From Limimaricola sp. G21655-S1 (GTDB lineage Bacteria > Pseudomonadota > Alphaproteobacteria > Rhodobacterales > Rhodobacteraceae), in the NCBI RefSeq assembly GCF_027213785.1, contig NZ_JAPWGO010000014.1:54794-118793 (forward strand): a stretch of 64,000 nt of DNA, written 5' to 3'. Positions within the stretch are counted from its first letter, which is position 1; each line of letters begins with the position of its first letter. Below are positions 46,296-55,763 of this stretch, in pieces. The translations under genes were made by a program, and so were the position numbers. The notes under the pieces are model-generated. The model ran no database searches, was not told the origin of the DNA, and saw only the letters and a program-made list of their open reading frames with translations.

Positions 46296-47054
46296 TCAGA
46301 CCTGCGCTTCGCCCAGATAGGCTTCGCGCACCTTGGGGTGGCCCTTGATGTTCTCTGGCGTTTCCTCGACCAGCGGCGTGCCCTGTGCGAGCACGGTGAT
46401 CCGCTCGGCGAGTGAGAACACCACGTGCATGTCGTGCTCGATGATGCACATGGTGATGTCGCGCTTGGCCTTGATCTCCTTCAATAGGTCGATGGTGTTG
46501 TTGGTGTCGGCCCGCGCCATCCCCGCGGTCGGCTCGTCGAGCAGCAGGAGCTTGGGCGCCTGCACAAGGCACATCGCCATTTCCAGCCGTCGCTTGTCCC
46601 CGCGCGACAGGCTCGAGGCGGTCATGTGCCGCTTGTCGAGCATGTCGACGTCCTCGAGCATCGCCTCGGCCTGTTCGCGGATGTCCGCCTCCTTGCGCAC
46701 CGTCTCGTAGGCGTGCAGCCGAAACGCGCCGTCGCGCCGCGCGAAGCAGGGGATCATCACGTTCTCCAGAACGCTGAGATCGCCGAAGATCTCGGGCGTC
46801 TGGAAGACCCTGGAAATGCCCATCTGGTTGATCTCGTGCGGCTTGCGGCCGAGCACCGACTTGCCGTCGAACATCACGCTGCCCGAGTCCGGGATCAGCT
46901 TGCCGACGAGGCAGTTGAGCAGCGTCGACTTGCCGGCCCCGTTCGGGCCGATGATCGCGTGGACCGAGTTCTCCTTGACCGAGAGGTTGACGTCTCCCAG
47001 CGCCTGCAGCCCGCCGAAGCGCTTGTTGACGCCCTTTACTTCGAGAATGCCCAT
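46296..47054 (-). CDS. livG: Branched-chain-type ABC transporter ATP-binding protein LivG
   Basis: A 252-aa ATPase with Walker A GPNGAGKST near residues 36-44, signature LSRGDKRRLE in place of LSGGQ, Walker B LLLDEPTAGMA and switch His in CIIEHDMHVVF. The altered signature with Arg-Gly-Asp is a known variant within LivG proteins. Between livM (ten bases) and the palindromic spacer before livF. Confidence 0.9.
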   Translation of the reverse strand: MGILEVKGVNKRFGGLQALGDVNLSVKENSVHAIIGPNGAGKSTLLNCLVGKLIPDSGSVMFDGKSVLGRKPHEINQMGISRVFQTPEIFGDLSVLENVMIPCFARRDGAFRLHAYETVRKEADIREQAEAMLEDVDMLDKRHMTASSLSRGDKRRLEMAMCLVQAPKLLLLDEPTAGMARADTNNTIDLLKEIKAKRDITMCIIEHDMHVVFSLAERITVLAQGTPLVEETPENIKGHPKVREAYLGEAQV

Positions 47055-47064
47055 ATCGGCCTCC

Positions 47065-48273
47065 TTATTCCGCGGCGGCGCGCTGACGCGCGGCGTCGGA
47101 TTCCACGTGGCCGGCGTTGCGGTCGCGGCGGCGGAACAGCCGCCCCGTCCGCTGCGCCCCCTCGACCAAGCCGCCCGGCAGGAAGATCACGACCAGCATG
47201 AACATGATGCCCAGCGTCAGGTGCCAGCCCTTGCCGATGAAGGGATGGATGAGTGTCACCATGACGTTCTCCAGCCCGTCGGGCATGAAGGCGAACCACT
47301 GGTGCAGGATGCCGTCGTTGATCTTCGAGAAGATGTTCTCGAAATACTTGATGAAGCCCGCGCCGAGCACCGGCCCGATCAGCGTGCCGGCGCCGCCCAG
47401 GATGGTCATCAGCACCACCTCTCCGCTCGCCGTCCACTGCATCCGATCGGCACCGGCGAGCGGGTCCATCGCCGCCAGGAGCCCACCGGCGAGACCGGCA
47501 TACATGCCCGAGATCACGAAGGCCGCCAGCGTGTAGGGGCGGGTGTTGAGGCCGGTGTAGTTCATCCGCTGCTGGTTCGATTTCACCGCGCGCAGCATCA
47601 TCCCGAAGGGCGAGCGGAAAATTCGGACCGAGAGGTAGAAAGCCAGAAGCATCAGCGCCGCGCAGACATAGTAGCCGACGGAGAAATCCCAGCTCCAGGG
47701 CCCGACGAAGAGCGTCGTGCTGTCGCGCATCTCGGCGCCGAACAGGGAGGTGACGGGCAGGCCACCGTTCGAGGGGCCGTCGAGGATGCGCGGATCGTTC
47801 AGGCTGATCTGCAGCCCCGTCTCGCCATTGGTCACCGGCGTCAGCACCGAGTAGGCGAGGTTATAGCTCATCTGCGCGAAGGCCAGCGTCAGGATCGAGA
47901 AGTAGATACCCGAGCGGCGCAAGCTGACGAAGCCGATCACCAGTGCGAACAGGCCGGCCATGACGATCGACAGGAGGATCGCCGGGATCACATTCATGCT
48001 CAGCAGCTTGAACATCCATACCGCCGAATAGGAGCCGATCCCGAGGAAGGCCGCGTGGCCGAAGGAGAGGTAGCCGGTGAGGCCGAACAGGATGTTGAAG
48101 CCGATCGCGAAGATCCCGAAGATCACGAAGCGCTGCATCAGGTCGGGATAGCCCGCGTTGAACTGCGCCAGCGCCGATCCGGCGGGAAACGGATTCAGGA
48201 TGATCGGCGCGAACAGGGTGATGAAGGCCACCGCCAGCATCAGGTAGGTATCTTTGCGCTCCAATCCGAGCAT
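47065..48273 (-). CDS. livM: Branched-chain-type ABC transporter permease LivM
   Basis: A 402-aa inner-membrane permease with about nine to ten hydrophobic segments and the LivM blocks [40 protein letters not shown] and [17 protein letters not shown] 100-residue loop after the fourth helix (around [21 protein letters not shown]) is longer than in typical amino-acid LivM and resembles the short-chain amide/urea-type transporters. Three bases from livH. Confidence 0.89.
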   Translation of the reverse strand: MLGLERKDTYLMLAVAFITLFAPIILNPFPAGSALAQFNAGYPDLMQRFVIFGIFAIGFNILFGLTGYLSFGHAAFLGIGSYSAVWMFKLLSMNVIPAILLSIVMAGLFALVIGFVSLRRSGIYFSILTLAFAQMSYNLAYSVLTPVTNGETGLQISLNDPRILDGPSNGGLPVTSLFGAEMRDSTTLFVGPWSWDFSVGYYVCAALMLLAFYLSVRIFRSPFGMMLRAVKSNQQRMNYTGLNTRPYTLAAFVISGMYAGLAGGLLAAMDPLAGADRMQWTASGEVVLMTILGGAGTLIGPVLGAGFIKYFENIFSKINDGILHQWFAFMPDGLENVMVTLIHPFIGKGWHLTLGIMFMLVVIFLPGGLVEGAQRTGRLFRRRDRNAGHVESDAARQRAAAE

Positions 48274-48276
48274 GGC

Positions 48277-49308
48277 TTAGTCCTCCATCACGCCACGGCG
48301 GCCCATCAGGCCGCGGGGGCGGGTCAGCAGAATGACGATGGCGACGAGGTAGATGATGATCTGGTCGATGCCGGGCAGCAGCGACTTGACCTCGTTCATC
48401 GAGGCGAAGCTCTGCAGGATGCCGAGCAGGAACCCGGCCAGCACCGCGCCGGGCAACGATCCCATGCCGCCGACCACGACGACCACGAAGCTCAGCACCA
48501 GGAAATCCATGCCCATGTGGTAATTCGGGCTGAGGATCGGCGTGTACATCACCCCCGCGAGACCCGCGACCGCAGCCGCGAGGCCGAACATCAGCGTGAA
48601 GCGGCGGTCGATGTCGATGCCCAAGAGCCCGACCGTCTCGCGGTCGGCCATGCCGGCGCGCACCACCATGCCGAATGTGGTGAATTGCAGGAAGGCGAAG
48701 ACGGCGGCGATGATGGTGCCGGCAAAGAAGAAATAGACCAGTCGCCAGTAGGGATAGATGATCGTGAACGGGTCGAAGCCGAGCCAGACGCCGATGTCCA
48801 GGCTGCCGCGAAAGGTGCTGGGCGCGGGCGTCGGGATCGGGTTGGCGCCATAGAAATACTTGATGATTTCCTGCAGCACGATGGCGAGGCCGAAGGTGAC
48901 GAGGATCTGGTCGGCATGCGGGCGCTTGTAGAAATGCTTGATCAGGCCGCGCTCCATCGCGAAGCCGACAAGGATCATCACCGGGATGGCCAGCAGGATC
49001 GCCAGGGGCACCGCCCAGTCGACGATGGCGGCGCCGATCTCGGGGCCGAACCAGTTTTCCACATAAGGGGTCTGCACTTTCAGCGGATTGCCGAGGAAGT
49101 CGGTGCGTTCGGGGTCGATGGTGGTGACGCTGATCGTCAGGATCTTCTGCAGCGTCACGGCGCAAAAGGCGCCGATCATGAACAGCGCGCCATGCGCGAA
49201 GTTCACCACGCCGAGCGTGCCGAAGATCAGCGTCAGACCGAGCGCGATCAGCGCGTAGGCCGAGCCCTTGTCGAGCCCGTTCAGGATCTGGATGAGTATG
49301 GCGTCCAT
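48277..49308 (-). CDS. livH: Branched-chain-type ABC transporter permease LivH
   Basis: A 343-aa permease with about eight membrane spans. Family blocks are LNGLDKGSAYALIALGLTLIFGTLGVVNFAHG near the N-terminus and VVVVGGMGSLPGAVLAGFLLG near the C-terminus. The ATG at 49308 is close to GGGGACC. It follows the binding-protein gene after a hairpin-containing spacer of 115 bases. Confidence 0.89.
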   Translation of the reverse strand: MDAILIQILNGLDKGSAYALIALGLTLIFGTLGVVNFAHGALFMIGAFCAVTLQKILTISVTTIDPERTDFLGNPLKVQTPYVENWFGPEIGAAIVDWAVPLAILLAIPVMILVGFAMERGLIKHFYKRPHADQILVTFGLAIVLQEIIKYFYGANPIPTPAPSTFRGSLDIGVWLGFDPFTIIYPYWRLVYFFFAGTIIAAVFAFLQFTTFGMVVRAGMADRETVGLLGIDIDRRFTLMFGLAAAVAGLAGVMYTPILSPNYHMGMDFLVLSFVVVVVGGMGSLPGAVLAGFLLGILQSFASMNEVKSLLPGIDQIIIYLVAIVILLTRPRGLMGRRGVMED

Positions 49309-49381
49309 GGTCCCCGTCCATATGTGAGGATGGTCAAGCCGCCCCCAGTCGCGCACCGGTCAGGGGCACGCGTCGGGAGGG

Positions 49382-49406
49382 ACCGGCCGCGCGCCGCGCG
49401 GCCGGT
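49382..49406 (-). terminator. Hairpin between binding-protein gene and livH
   Basis: Inverted repeat with 12-base arms (ACCGGCCGCGCG and complement) around one base, starting 17 bases after the binding-protein stop. As in the frc operon, it may lower read-through or protect the upstream message. Confidence 0.6.
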
Positions 49407-49423
49407 GGTGTCGAAGGGAGGCC

Positions 49424-50767
49424 TCAGGCCCCCGGGTTGCACTCGCCCAGCGCACCGCCCGCGAACATCGGGTGGTCGTGCGGGTAGGTGACCTGTTCGG
49501 TCGGCGTGACCTCGACGATCTCCACGAGGTGGAACTCGTCCTGCGGGGTCTCGGCGCCCTTCACCACGACCACGTCCTTGAAGCATTGGTGATCGTCGGC
49601 GCGGTACAGCGTCGGGCCGTTGCCAAGCCCGTCGAACTCGTAGCCCTCCAGCGCCTCGACCACCGCGCAAGGGTTGAAGTCGCCGGCCCGCGCCACGGCA
49701 TCGGCATAGAGCAGCGTCTGCACGTAGCAGGTATGGGCGGCCTGGCTCGGCGGGAAGCCGTATTTCTCGCCGAAGCTCTTCACGAAGGCCTGTGTGCCGG
49801 CATCCTCCAGTTTCCAGTCCCAGTTCTGCGAGCCGGGGATGCCCTTGATCGCCTGGCCGGCGCCGCGTGCCATCAGTTCTGAGTAGAGCGGCACCACGAT
49901 CTGGAAATCCTTGCCGTTTGCCTGACGGTCGCGCAGGCCGAACTGCACGGCCTGAGTCAGCGAGTTCACCATGTCGCCGCCGTAGTGATTGAGCACCAGC
50001 ACGTCCGCGCCCGAGTTCAGCACTGGCGCGATGTAGGAGGAGAAATCGCCGGCACCGAGCGGCGTGCGCACCTTCTCGGCGGTCTGCCAGCCCATTGCCT
50101 CTGTCGCCGCGGCGATCGATTCCTCCTGGGTCCAGCCCCAGGTGTAGTCGGCGGTCAGGTGGTAGGCCTTGCGGTCGGTGCCGTAGAGACCCTGCAGCAC
50201 CGGGGCCAGCGCCTGCGCCGACATGTAGGCGTTGAAGAAGTGCCGGAAGCCGTTGGCCTTGCGGTCCTTGCCGGTGGTATCGTTCGAATGGGTGAGGCCG
50301 GCCATGAAGATGACGCCGGCTTCCTGGCACAGGCCCTGTACCGCGATCGCCGTGCCCGAGGACGAGCCACCGGTAATCATCACCGCGCCGTCCTTCTGGA
50401 TCATCGACTGCGCCGTGGCGCGGGCGACGTCGGACTTGGTCTGGTCGTCGCCGGTAACGTATTCGACCTTCTTGCCGAGGATGCCGGTGCCGTCGAGCGC
50501 CTGGCTCGAGAAGGTCTGCAGCATGCCGCCATCGCCGCCGCCATTGAGGTGCTCGACCGCGAGTTCGAGGGCGCGCAACTCGTCGGCGCCCTCGTCGGCA
50601 TAGGCGCCGGTCAGCGGGACGTTGAAGCCGAGCGTGACGCTCGACCCGGTCGGTTCGTTGGTGAAGGCCGATGCGCTCGAGGTGAAGATCGTCGGCAAGG
50701 CCAGGCCGGCGCCACCCACCGCGCCGGTCTTCAGCAGCCCGCGCCGCGAGAAGTTCTGTCGTCTCAT
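49424..50767 (-). CDS. ABC transporter substrate-binding protein, Tat-exported
   Basis: A 447-aa type-1 periplasmic binding protein (Peripla_BP_6 class). The N-terminus has a twin-arginine signal, SRRGLLKTG with Arg8-Arg9, followed by a hydrophobic stretch and ASA, so it is likely exported folded. The mature protein starts near SVTLGFNVPLTGAYADEGADELRALELAVEHLNGGG and contains VMITGGSSSGTAIAVQ and YTWGWTQEESIAA. Its relatives bind amino acids, short-chain amides or urea. The operon ends in acsA, so a short carboxylate or a compound yielding acetate is possible (inference). Confidence 0.87.
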   Translation of the reverse strand: MRRQNFSRRGLLKTGAVGGAGLALPTIFTSSASAFTNEPTGSSVTLGFNVPLTGAYADEGADELRALELAVEHLNGGGDGGMLQTFSSQALDGTGILGKKVEYVTGDDQTKSDVARATAQSMIQKDGAVMITGGSSSGTAIAVQGLCQEAGVIFMAGLTHSNDTTGKDRKANGFRHFFNAYMSAQALAPVLQGLYGTDRKAYHLTADYTWGWTQEESIAAATEAMGWQTAEKVRTPLGAGDFSSYIAPVLNSGADVLVLNHYGGDMVNSLTQAVQFGLRDRQANGKDFQIVVPLYSELMARGAGQAIKGIPGSQNWDWKLEDAGTQAFVKSFGEKYGFPPSQAAHTCYVQTLLYADAVARAGDFNPCAVVEALEGYEFDGLGNGPTLYRADDHQCFKDVVVVKGAETPQDEFHLVEIVEVTPTEQVTYPHDHPMFAGGALGECNPGA

Positions 50768-50906
50768 GTAGTCTCCTCCCTGAAGTTCCGGTCGACGCGG
50801 CCGGGACCTCCTCCGCCCCCGCGCGTCGCCACACCTATCAGTGCAGCCCGAGTATCGGGGCGAAACTGAAAACGAGGCAACAAATCCTTGGAGATAGGGG
50901 GTTTTT

Positions 50907-50947
50907 CTGTAAATTGATCGACATGAAAGTGCAAAAGGCTGTAAATT
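50907..50947. promoter_or_regulatory. Direct repeat CTGTAAATT in the divergent acs/ScfR control region
   Basis: CTGTAAATT occurs at 50907-50915 and again at 50939-50947, 32 bases (about three helical turns) apart, in the region between the binding-protein gene and the divergent ScfR-like regulator. AAAGTGCAAAA lies between them. Likely regulator-binding sites for one or both directions. Confidence 0.5.
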
Positions 50948-50995
50948 CCTTTTCTCGCGAACGCAGCAAGTCCTTGATCGGGCTAGGCTCTTGTT

Positions 50996-52321
50996 ATGGC
51001 TGAACCATCCTCGCGCCGCACTCTGGCAGGCGGGCGGATCCGGGCCCGGCGGCTCGATGCCGGGCTGGCGCAGGCCGAACTCGCGCGGCAGGTCGGGATC
51101 TCGCCTTCATATCTCAACCTGATCGAGCATGACCGGCGGCGGATCGGCGGGCGGCTTCTCAATGCCTTGGCCCGGGCGCTCGATCTCGAACCGGCGCAGA
51201 TCGCCGAAGGCGCGGGGGGCGCGCGTGTCGAGCGGCTCGGCGCGGCGGCCCTGGCGCGCGGGCGTCCGACGTCGGATGCCGAGGCTTTTGCGAGCCGCTT
51301 TCCGGACTGGGCGGCCCTGGTCGAGACGCAAGCCGAGATGATCGAAACGCTCAAGGCGCAGGTCGCGGGCCTGAGCGATCGGCTGGCGCATGATCCGGAG
51401 CTTTCGGCCTCGCTGCATCAGGTCATCACCGCCGCCACGGCGATCCGCTCGACCGCCTCGATCCTCGCGGGGAACGAGGCCCTCGACCGCGACTGGCAGG
51501 CGCGGTTCCACCGCAACATCCATGCCGAGAGCCTGCGGCTCGCTGAAAGCAGTCGCAGATTAGCCGGCTATCTGGAAGCGCCGGGCGAGGGTGACGGGGC
51601 AGGCGTCGCGGCGCTCTCGCCGCTCGACCAGGTCGAAGCGGCGCTCGACCGGCTCGGGCATCACCTCCCGGCGCTCGAAGGCCCCGACCCCGCGATGAGC
51701 CCGGAAGAGGTGGCGAAGGGTGTGCCCGGACTAGACGAGGCGGCGCAGGATATCCTCACCGTCTGGCTGAGAACCTACCGCGCCGATGCGGCTGCGCTGC
51801 CGGTCGAGATCGTGGCGCGGGGCTGGCGCGAGACGCCGGAGCCGCTGGCGCTCGCGTCGCGGCTGGGCTGCGCCTTGCCGCGATTGTTGCGCCGCCTCGC
51901 CGCGCTGCCGCCGGGGGCCGGGCCGGCACGGGCCGGACTCGTCATCAGCGACGCTGGCGGCGCGCTGGGGCCGCGCCGTGCGCTCGACGGGCTGACCTTG
52001 CAGCGCGGCGCCGTGGCCTGCCCGCTCTGGCCGATATACGAGTCGCTGTCCCAGCCGGGTCGGCCCTTGCGCGCCTTGGCGATGATGCCCGGGGAAACGG
52101 CCTCGGCCGCCCTGTGCTATGCGGTCTCCACGATCGAGGTTGGCCCGGATTGGATGACGCCGCCGCGTATGGTGGCGGTGATGCTGATGCTGCCCTCGGA
52201 CACGGCTCCTGCGGAGACCACGCGCCGTGCCGTCGGTCCCGGCTGCAGCCTGTGCCCGCGTGACAACTGTCCGGCGCGCCGCGAGCCGTCGCTTCTGCCG
52301 ACACCGTCGCGCATGCTTTGA
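50996..52321 (+). CDS. ScfR-like short-chain acyl-responsive transcriptional regulator
   Basis: A 441-aa regulator. The N-terminal XRE helix-turn-helix (about residues 12-65, RIRARRLDAGLAQAELARQVGISPSYLNLIEHDRRRIGG) is followed by a helical segment and a large ligand-binding region. The C-terminus has the conserved CSLCPRDNCPARREPS, a Cys cluster found in the ScfR/RamB/PrpC-regulator group that senses acyl-CoAs of acetate or propionate metabolism. Being divergent from the operon that ends in acsA, it probably controls that operon and possibly itself. Confidence 0.83.
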   Translation: MAEPSSRRTLAGGRIRARRLDAGLAQAELARQVGISPSYLNLIEHDRRRIGGRLLNALARALDLEPAQIAEGAGGARVERLGAAALARGRPTSDAEAFASRFPDWAALVETQAEMIETLKAQVAGLSDRLAHDPELSASLHQVITAATAIRSTASILAGNEALDRDWQARFHRNIHAESLRLAESSRRLAGYLEAPGEGDGAGVAALSPLDQVEAALDRLGHHLPALEGPDPAMSPEEVAKGVPGLDEAAQDILTVWLRTYRADAAALPVEIVARGWRETPEPLALASRLGCALPRLLRRLAALPPGAGPARAGLVISDAGGALGPRRALDGLTLQRGAVACPLWPIYESLSQPGRPLRALAMMPGETASAALCYAVSTIEVGPDWMTPPRMVAVMLMLPSDTAPAETTRRAVGPGCSLCPRDNCPARREPSLLPTPSRML

Positions 52322-52399
52322 CACCGCCACGCCGGGTGACGATAGTATCCTCGCGGCCGCGCCCCGGGGGAGAGGCGTGGCCCGGGGGAGGGGTCGTTC

Positions 52400-52768
52400 A
52401 TGGCCAGACGTGTCCTGCTGATCGAGGACGAACCGAACATCATCGAGGCCGTGAGCTTCATCCTGTCGCGCGACGGCTGGACCGTGCACACCCATTCCGA
52501 CGGCGCCAGCGCCGCGGAGCGGGTTCGCGCCCATCCTCCCGATCTCGTGATCCTCGACGCGATGCTGCCCGGACGTTCGGGCTATGACATCCTGCAGGAG
52601 CTGCGCGATGCAGAGGAAACGCGCGGCATTCCGGTGATGATGCTCACCGCGCGCGGTCAGGCCCGCGACCGCGAACTGGCGCTCAGCCTCGGCGCCACGC
52701 ATTTTATGACCAAGCCCTTCTCGAACGCCGAGGTTCTCGACCGGGTCCGTGCCCTTGCCGGGGGGTGA
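52400..52768 (+). CDS. Receiver-only response regulator
   Basis: A 122-aa single receiver domain with the acidic pair Glu9/Asp10, phospho-acceptor Asp53 in LVILDAMLPG, Thr in MLTARG and Lys in MTKPFSNAE. No output domain exists: the gene ends right after the fold. It overlaps the next small gene by 20 bases and is clearly paired with the symporter-kinase two genes downstream. It may act by protein contact or pass phosphate to another regulator. Confidence 0.92.
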   Translation: MARRVLLIEDEPNIIEAVSFILSRDGWTVHTHSDGASAAERVRAHPPDLVILDAMLPGRSGYDILQELRDAEETRGIPVMMLTARGQARDRELALSLGATHFMTKPFSNAEVLDRVRALAGG

Positions 52769-53021
52769 GGACACGCGCCCCGGGCGGCGGCCGATCTTTC
52801 TCGCTCGCGCCTCCTATCGCCGTCGAAGGCTGCGCGACGCGGCGTTGCTGGCGCCGCTCGCGGCGGGCTTTCTCTGGGCCCTGCCGCTCCTGTGGCCACG
52901 CGGCGATACGCCGGCCTCGCGGGTGCTCGTCTATCTCTTCGCGACATGGGCGCTGAGCGTTCTGATCGCGGTGCTGCTGGCGCGCGCGCTGCGCCGCGCC
53001 GCCCGCGCCGAGGAGAGCTGA
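52749..53021 (+). CDS. Small two-helix membrane protein linked to the symporter-kinase
   Basis: A 90-aa protein starting at GTG within the response-regulator gene. A basic segment SYRRRRLRD (about residues 22-30) precedes two membrane helices (LLAPLAAGFLWALPLLW and VLVYLFATWALSVLIAVLLA). The layout resembles the small subunits (DUF4212 type) that accompany sodium:solute symporters, and also the small CbrX protein encoded before the CbrA kinase. Homology is not established. The stop and the kinase start are separated by one base. Confidence 0.72.
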   Translation: MPLPGGEDTRPGRRPIFLARASYRRRRLRDAALLAPLAAGFLWALPLLWPRGDTPASRVLVYLFATWALSVLIAVLLARALRRAARAEES

Positions 53022-53022
53022 G

Positions 53023-55710
53023 ATGCTCGGCTTCAACGGGCTGGTCGGGATCGCGCTGCTCTACGTGGCCTTCCTGTTCGGCGTCGCCTTTGCCGCCGAG
53101 CGCCGTGCCGCGCAGGGCCGAGATGGCTGGCTGCGAAGCCCCTGGATCTACACGCTGTCGCTGTCGATCTACTGCACTGCCTGGACCTTCTACGGTGCGG
53201 TCGGCTACGCCGCGCGCTCCGGCCTCGAATACCTGACCATCTATCTCGGCCCGAGCCTCGTGATGCTCGGTTGGTGGTGGCTCCTGCGCAAGCTGGTGCG
53301 GGTCGGCCGGGCGCAGCGGATCACCTCGATCGCCGACCTGATCTCCTCGCGCTTCGGCAAGTCGACGCTGCTGGGCGTCATCGTCACCTTGCTCGCGGTG
53401 GTCGGTGTCACCCCCTATATCGCGCTGCAGCTGCAATCCATCGCCCAGTCGCTCGATGTCTTCGCCGGACCCGGCGACACGGCAGGCGATGGCGGTTCGG
53501 TGGCCCTTTGGTCGGCCATCGGGCTGGCCTTGTTCACCATCCTCTTCGGCACCCGCAATCTCGATGCAAACGAACGCCACCACGGCATCGTCATGGCGAT
53601 CGCGGTCGAGGCGGTCGTCAAGATCGGCGCCTTGCTCGCGGTGGGTATCTTCGTGGTCTGGGATTTGGGCGGCGGCCCTTCGGCGATGCTGGCGCGGATC
53701 GATGCCTCGCCCATCGCCGCCTGGGAGCAGTCGGGCGGGCGATGGGTCGGCTTCACCTTGCTTTCGGCGGCCGCGCTGCTCTGCCTGCCGCGCATGTTTC
53801 AGGTGCTGGTCGTCGAGAACGCCGATGAATCGCATCTGGGTACGGCGAGCTGGGCTTTTCCGCTCTATCTGCTGTTGATGAGCCTTTTCGTGGTGCCGAT
53901 CGCCGTGATGGGGCTCGAGCGTCTGCCCGACGGTTCAAATCCGGACATGTTCGTGTTGACGCTGCCCTTGGCCGAGGGGCGCGACGGGCTGGCGGCCTGG
54001 GCCTTTCTCGGCGGCTTTTCCTCGGCCGCCTCCATGGTGATGGTGGCGACCATCGCCCTGGCGACCATGGTATCTAACCACATCGTCGTGCCGCTCTGGC
54101 TGCATGCGCGGGCCCAAGGCGCGGTGATGTCCGGCGATGTGCGCGGCATGGTGCTGATCTCGCGCAGGCTGTCGATCCTCGGCGTGCTGGGGCTGGGCTA
54201 TCTCTATTTCCGGCTCTCGGGCGGCGGTGCCGCCCTGGCGTCGATCGGTCTGGTGGCCTTCGTCGGCGTGGTGCAGGTGCTTCCGGCGATGCTCGGCGGG
54301 CTGTTCTGGCGCGGCGCCACCCGCAACGGGGCGGCGGCGGGGCTCGTGATCGGCTTCGCGGTCTGGCTCTGGAGCATGTTCCTGCCCAGCGTCGGCGACG
54401 GCACGGCGATCCCGGCCGCCGTGATGACGCAGGGGCCATTCGGGCTGGCCTGGCTGCGGCCGCAGGCGCTGTTCGGGTCCGAAGGGCTCGACCCGGTTCT
54501 GCACGCGGCTTTGTGGTCGCTGGTGCTCAACAGCATGGCCTTCGTGGCGGTATCGCTGGCGAGCTTTCCGGGCCCGGTGGAGCGGCTGCAGGGCGCGCAG
54601 TTCGTCGGCGTGTTCGACCATTCCGGCGGGCCCGGCGGATGGGCTCGCGGCGCCGCGGATGCCGAAACCCTGCTGGTCATGGCGCAGCGCATTCTCGGAT
54701 CCGCCGAGGCGCAGGCGATCTTCGCGCGCGCCGCTGCGGCGCAGGGGCGTGACGGTGCCCTGCCGGACGTAACGCCCGAATTCATCCGTGCGCTCGAGCG
54801 CGAGCTTGCCGGCTCGGTCGGCGCGGCGACGGCCCATGCGATGATCGGCCAGATGACCGAAGGCGCGAGCGTGACGGTCGAGGAGCTGATCGCCGTGGCC
54901 GACGAAACCGCACAGATCATGGAATATTCCGGTCGCCTCGAACAGAAGTCGGCCGAGCTGGAACGCACCGCCATGGCGCTGCGCGAGGCCAATGCCAACC
55001 TCACCGCGCTCTCGGTGCAGAAGGACGGCTTCCTGAGCCAGGTCAGCCACGAGTTGCGGACGCCGATGACCTCGATCCGCGCCTTTGCCGAGATCCTGCG
55101 GGAGGGCGGGCTTGCCCCCGACGAGCAGGCGCGGTTCGCGGCGATCATCGGCGACGAGGCGGGGCGGCTCACGCGGCTGCTCGACGATCTGCTCGATCTC
55201 GCGGTACTGGAGGCGGGGCAGGGGCGGCTCGATATGCGCCGGGTGGTGCTGTCAGAGGTGCTGGATCGGGCATTGGCCGCCGCCTTGCCCGATCCCGGCG
55301 GGCTGCGGCTTCTTCGCGATCGTGCCACCGAGGCCGTGGAGATCGAGACCGACCCGGACCGGCTGGCTCAGGTCTTCATCAACCTGATCGCCAATGCTCG
55401 CAAATATTGCGATGCGGCAGAGCCCGAACTGCGTATCGTCTGGCGGCCCGAACCGGGCGCCGTCGATTTCATCGACAACGGCTCCGGCATTCCGGCCGAG
55501 CAGGGGCGGGTGATCTTCGAAAAGTTTTCGCGGTTGAGCGACCCTGGCCGCGCCGGTGGCGCCGGGCTTGGCTTGGCGATCTGTCGCGAGATCATGACGC
55601 GCCTGGGCGGCGCGGTGCGGCATTTACCGGGGTCCGAGGGCACGACATTTCGGGTCGAGCTGCCCCGAAACGCCGCGGCATTAGCGATCGATCAACCGGT
55701 CGCGGTGTAG
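53023..55710 (+). CDS. Sodium:solute symporter-histidine kinase fusion (CrbS/CbrA-like)
   Basis: An 895-aa sensor. Residues 1 to about 515 form an SLC5-type symporter domain with about 13 membrane helices (LSLSIYCTAWTFYGAVGYAARSGLEYL and FGTRNLDANERHHG are typical). A coiled linker follows, then HisKA with His676 in SQVSHELRTPM and HATPase with NLIANARKY, DNGSGI and GLGLAICREI. There is no receiver or PAS domain, so it is smaller than CrbS or CbrA. CrbS controls acetyl-CoA synthetase in other bacteria, and acsA lies close by. The signal is probably a small carboxylate or histidine-like solute (inference). Confidence 0.9.
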   Translation: MLGFNGLVGIALLYVAFLFGVAFAAERRAAQGRDGWLRSPWIYTLSLSIYCTAWTFYGAVGYAARSGLEYLTIYLGPSLVMLGWWWLLRKLVRVGRAQRITSIADLISSRFGKSTLLGVIVTLLAVVGVTPYIALQLQSIAQSLDVFAGPGDTAGDGGSVALWSAIGLALFTILFGTRNLDANERHHGIVMAIAVEAVVKIGALLAVGIFVVWDLGGGPSAMLARIDASPIAAWEQSGGRWVGFTLLSAAALLCLPRMFQVLVVENADESHLGTASWAFPLYLLLMSLFVVPIAVMGLERLPDGSNPDMFVLTLPLAEGRDGLAAWAFLGGFSSAASMVMVATIALATMVSNHIVVPLWLHARAQGAVMSGDVRGMVLISRRLSILGVLGLGYLYFRLSGGGAALASIGLVAFVGVVQVLPAMLGGLFWRGATRNGAAAGLVIGFAVWLWSMFLPSVGDGTAIPAAVMTQGPFGLAWLRPQALFGSEGLDPVLHAALWSLVLNSMAFVAVSLASFPGPVERLQGAQFVGVFDHSGGPGGWARGAADAETLLVMAQRILGSAEAQAIFARAAAAQGRDGALPDVTPEFIRALERELAGSVGAATAHAMIGQMTEGASVTVEELIAVADETAQIMEYSGRLEQKSAELERTAMALREANANLTALSVQKDGFLSQVSHELRTPMTSIRAFAEILREGGLAPDEQARFAAIIGDEAGRLTRLLDDLLDLAVLEAGQGRLDMRRVVLSEVLDRALAAALPDPGGLRLLRDRATEAVEIETDPDRLAQVFINLIANARKYCDAAEPELRIVWRPEPGAVDFIDNGSGIPAEQGRVIFEKFSRLSDPGRAGGAGLGLAICREIMTRLGGAVRHLPGSEGTTFRVELPRNAAALAIDQPVAV

Positions 55711-55763
55711 ATCTGCGCCTGGTGGCGGTTCGTTTCGCTGCTGCCGCAAAACGGGATGACCGC

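Noticed and set aside
46816..49491. An 891-codon open frame antisense to livG, livM and livH
   Set aside because: Composition is extremely His/Gln/Asp/Arg-rich, typical of the reverse frame of GC-rich genes; the opposite strand has three clear transporter genes.
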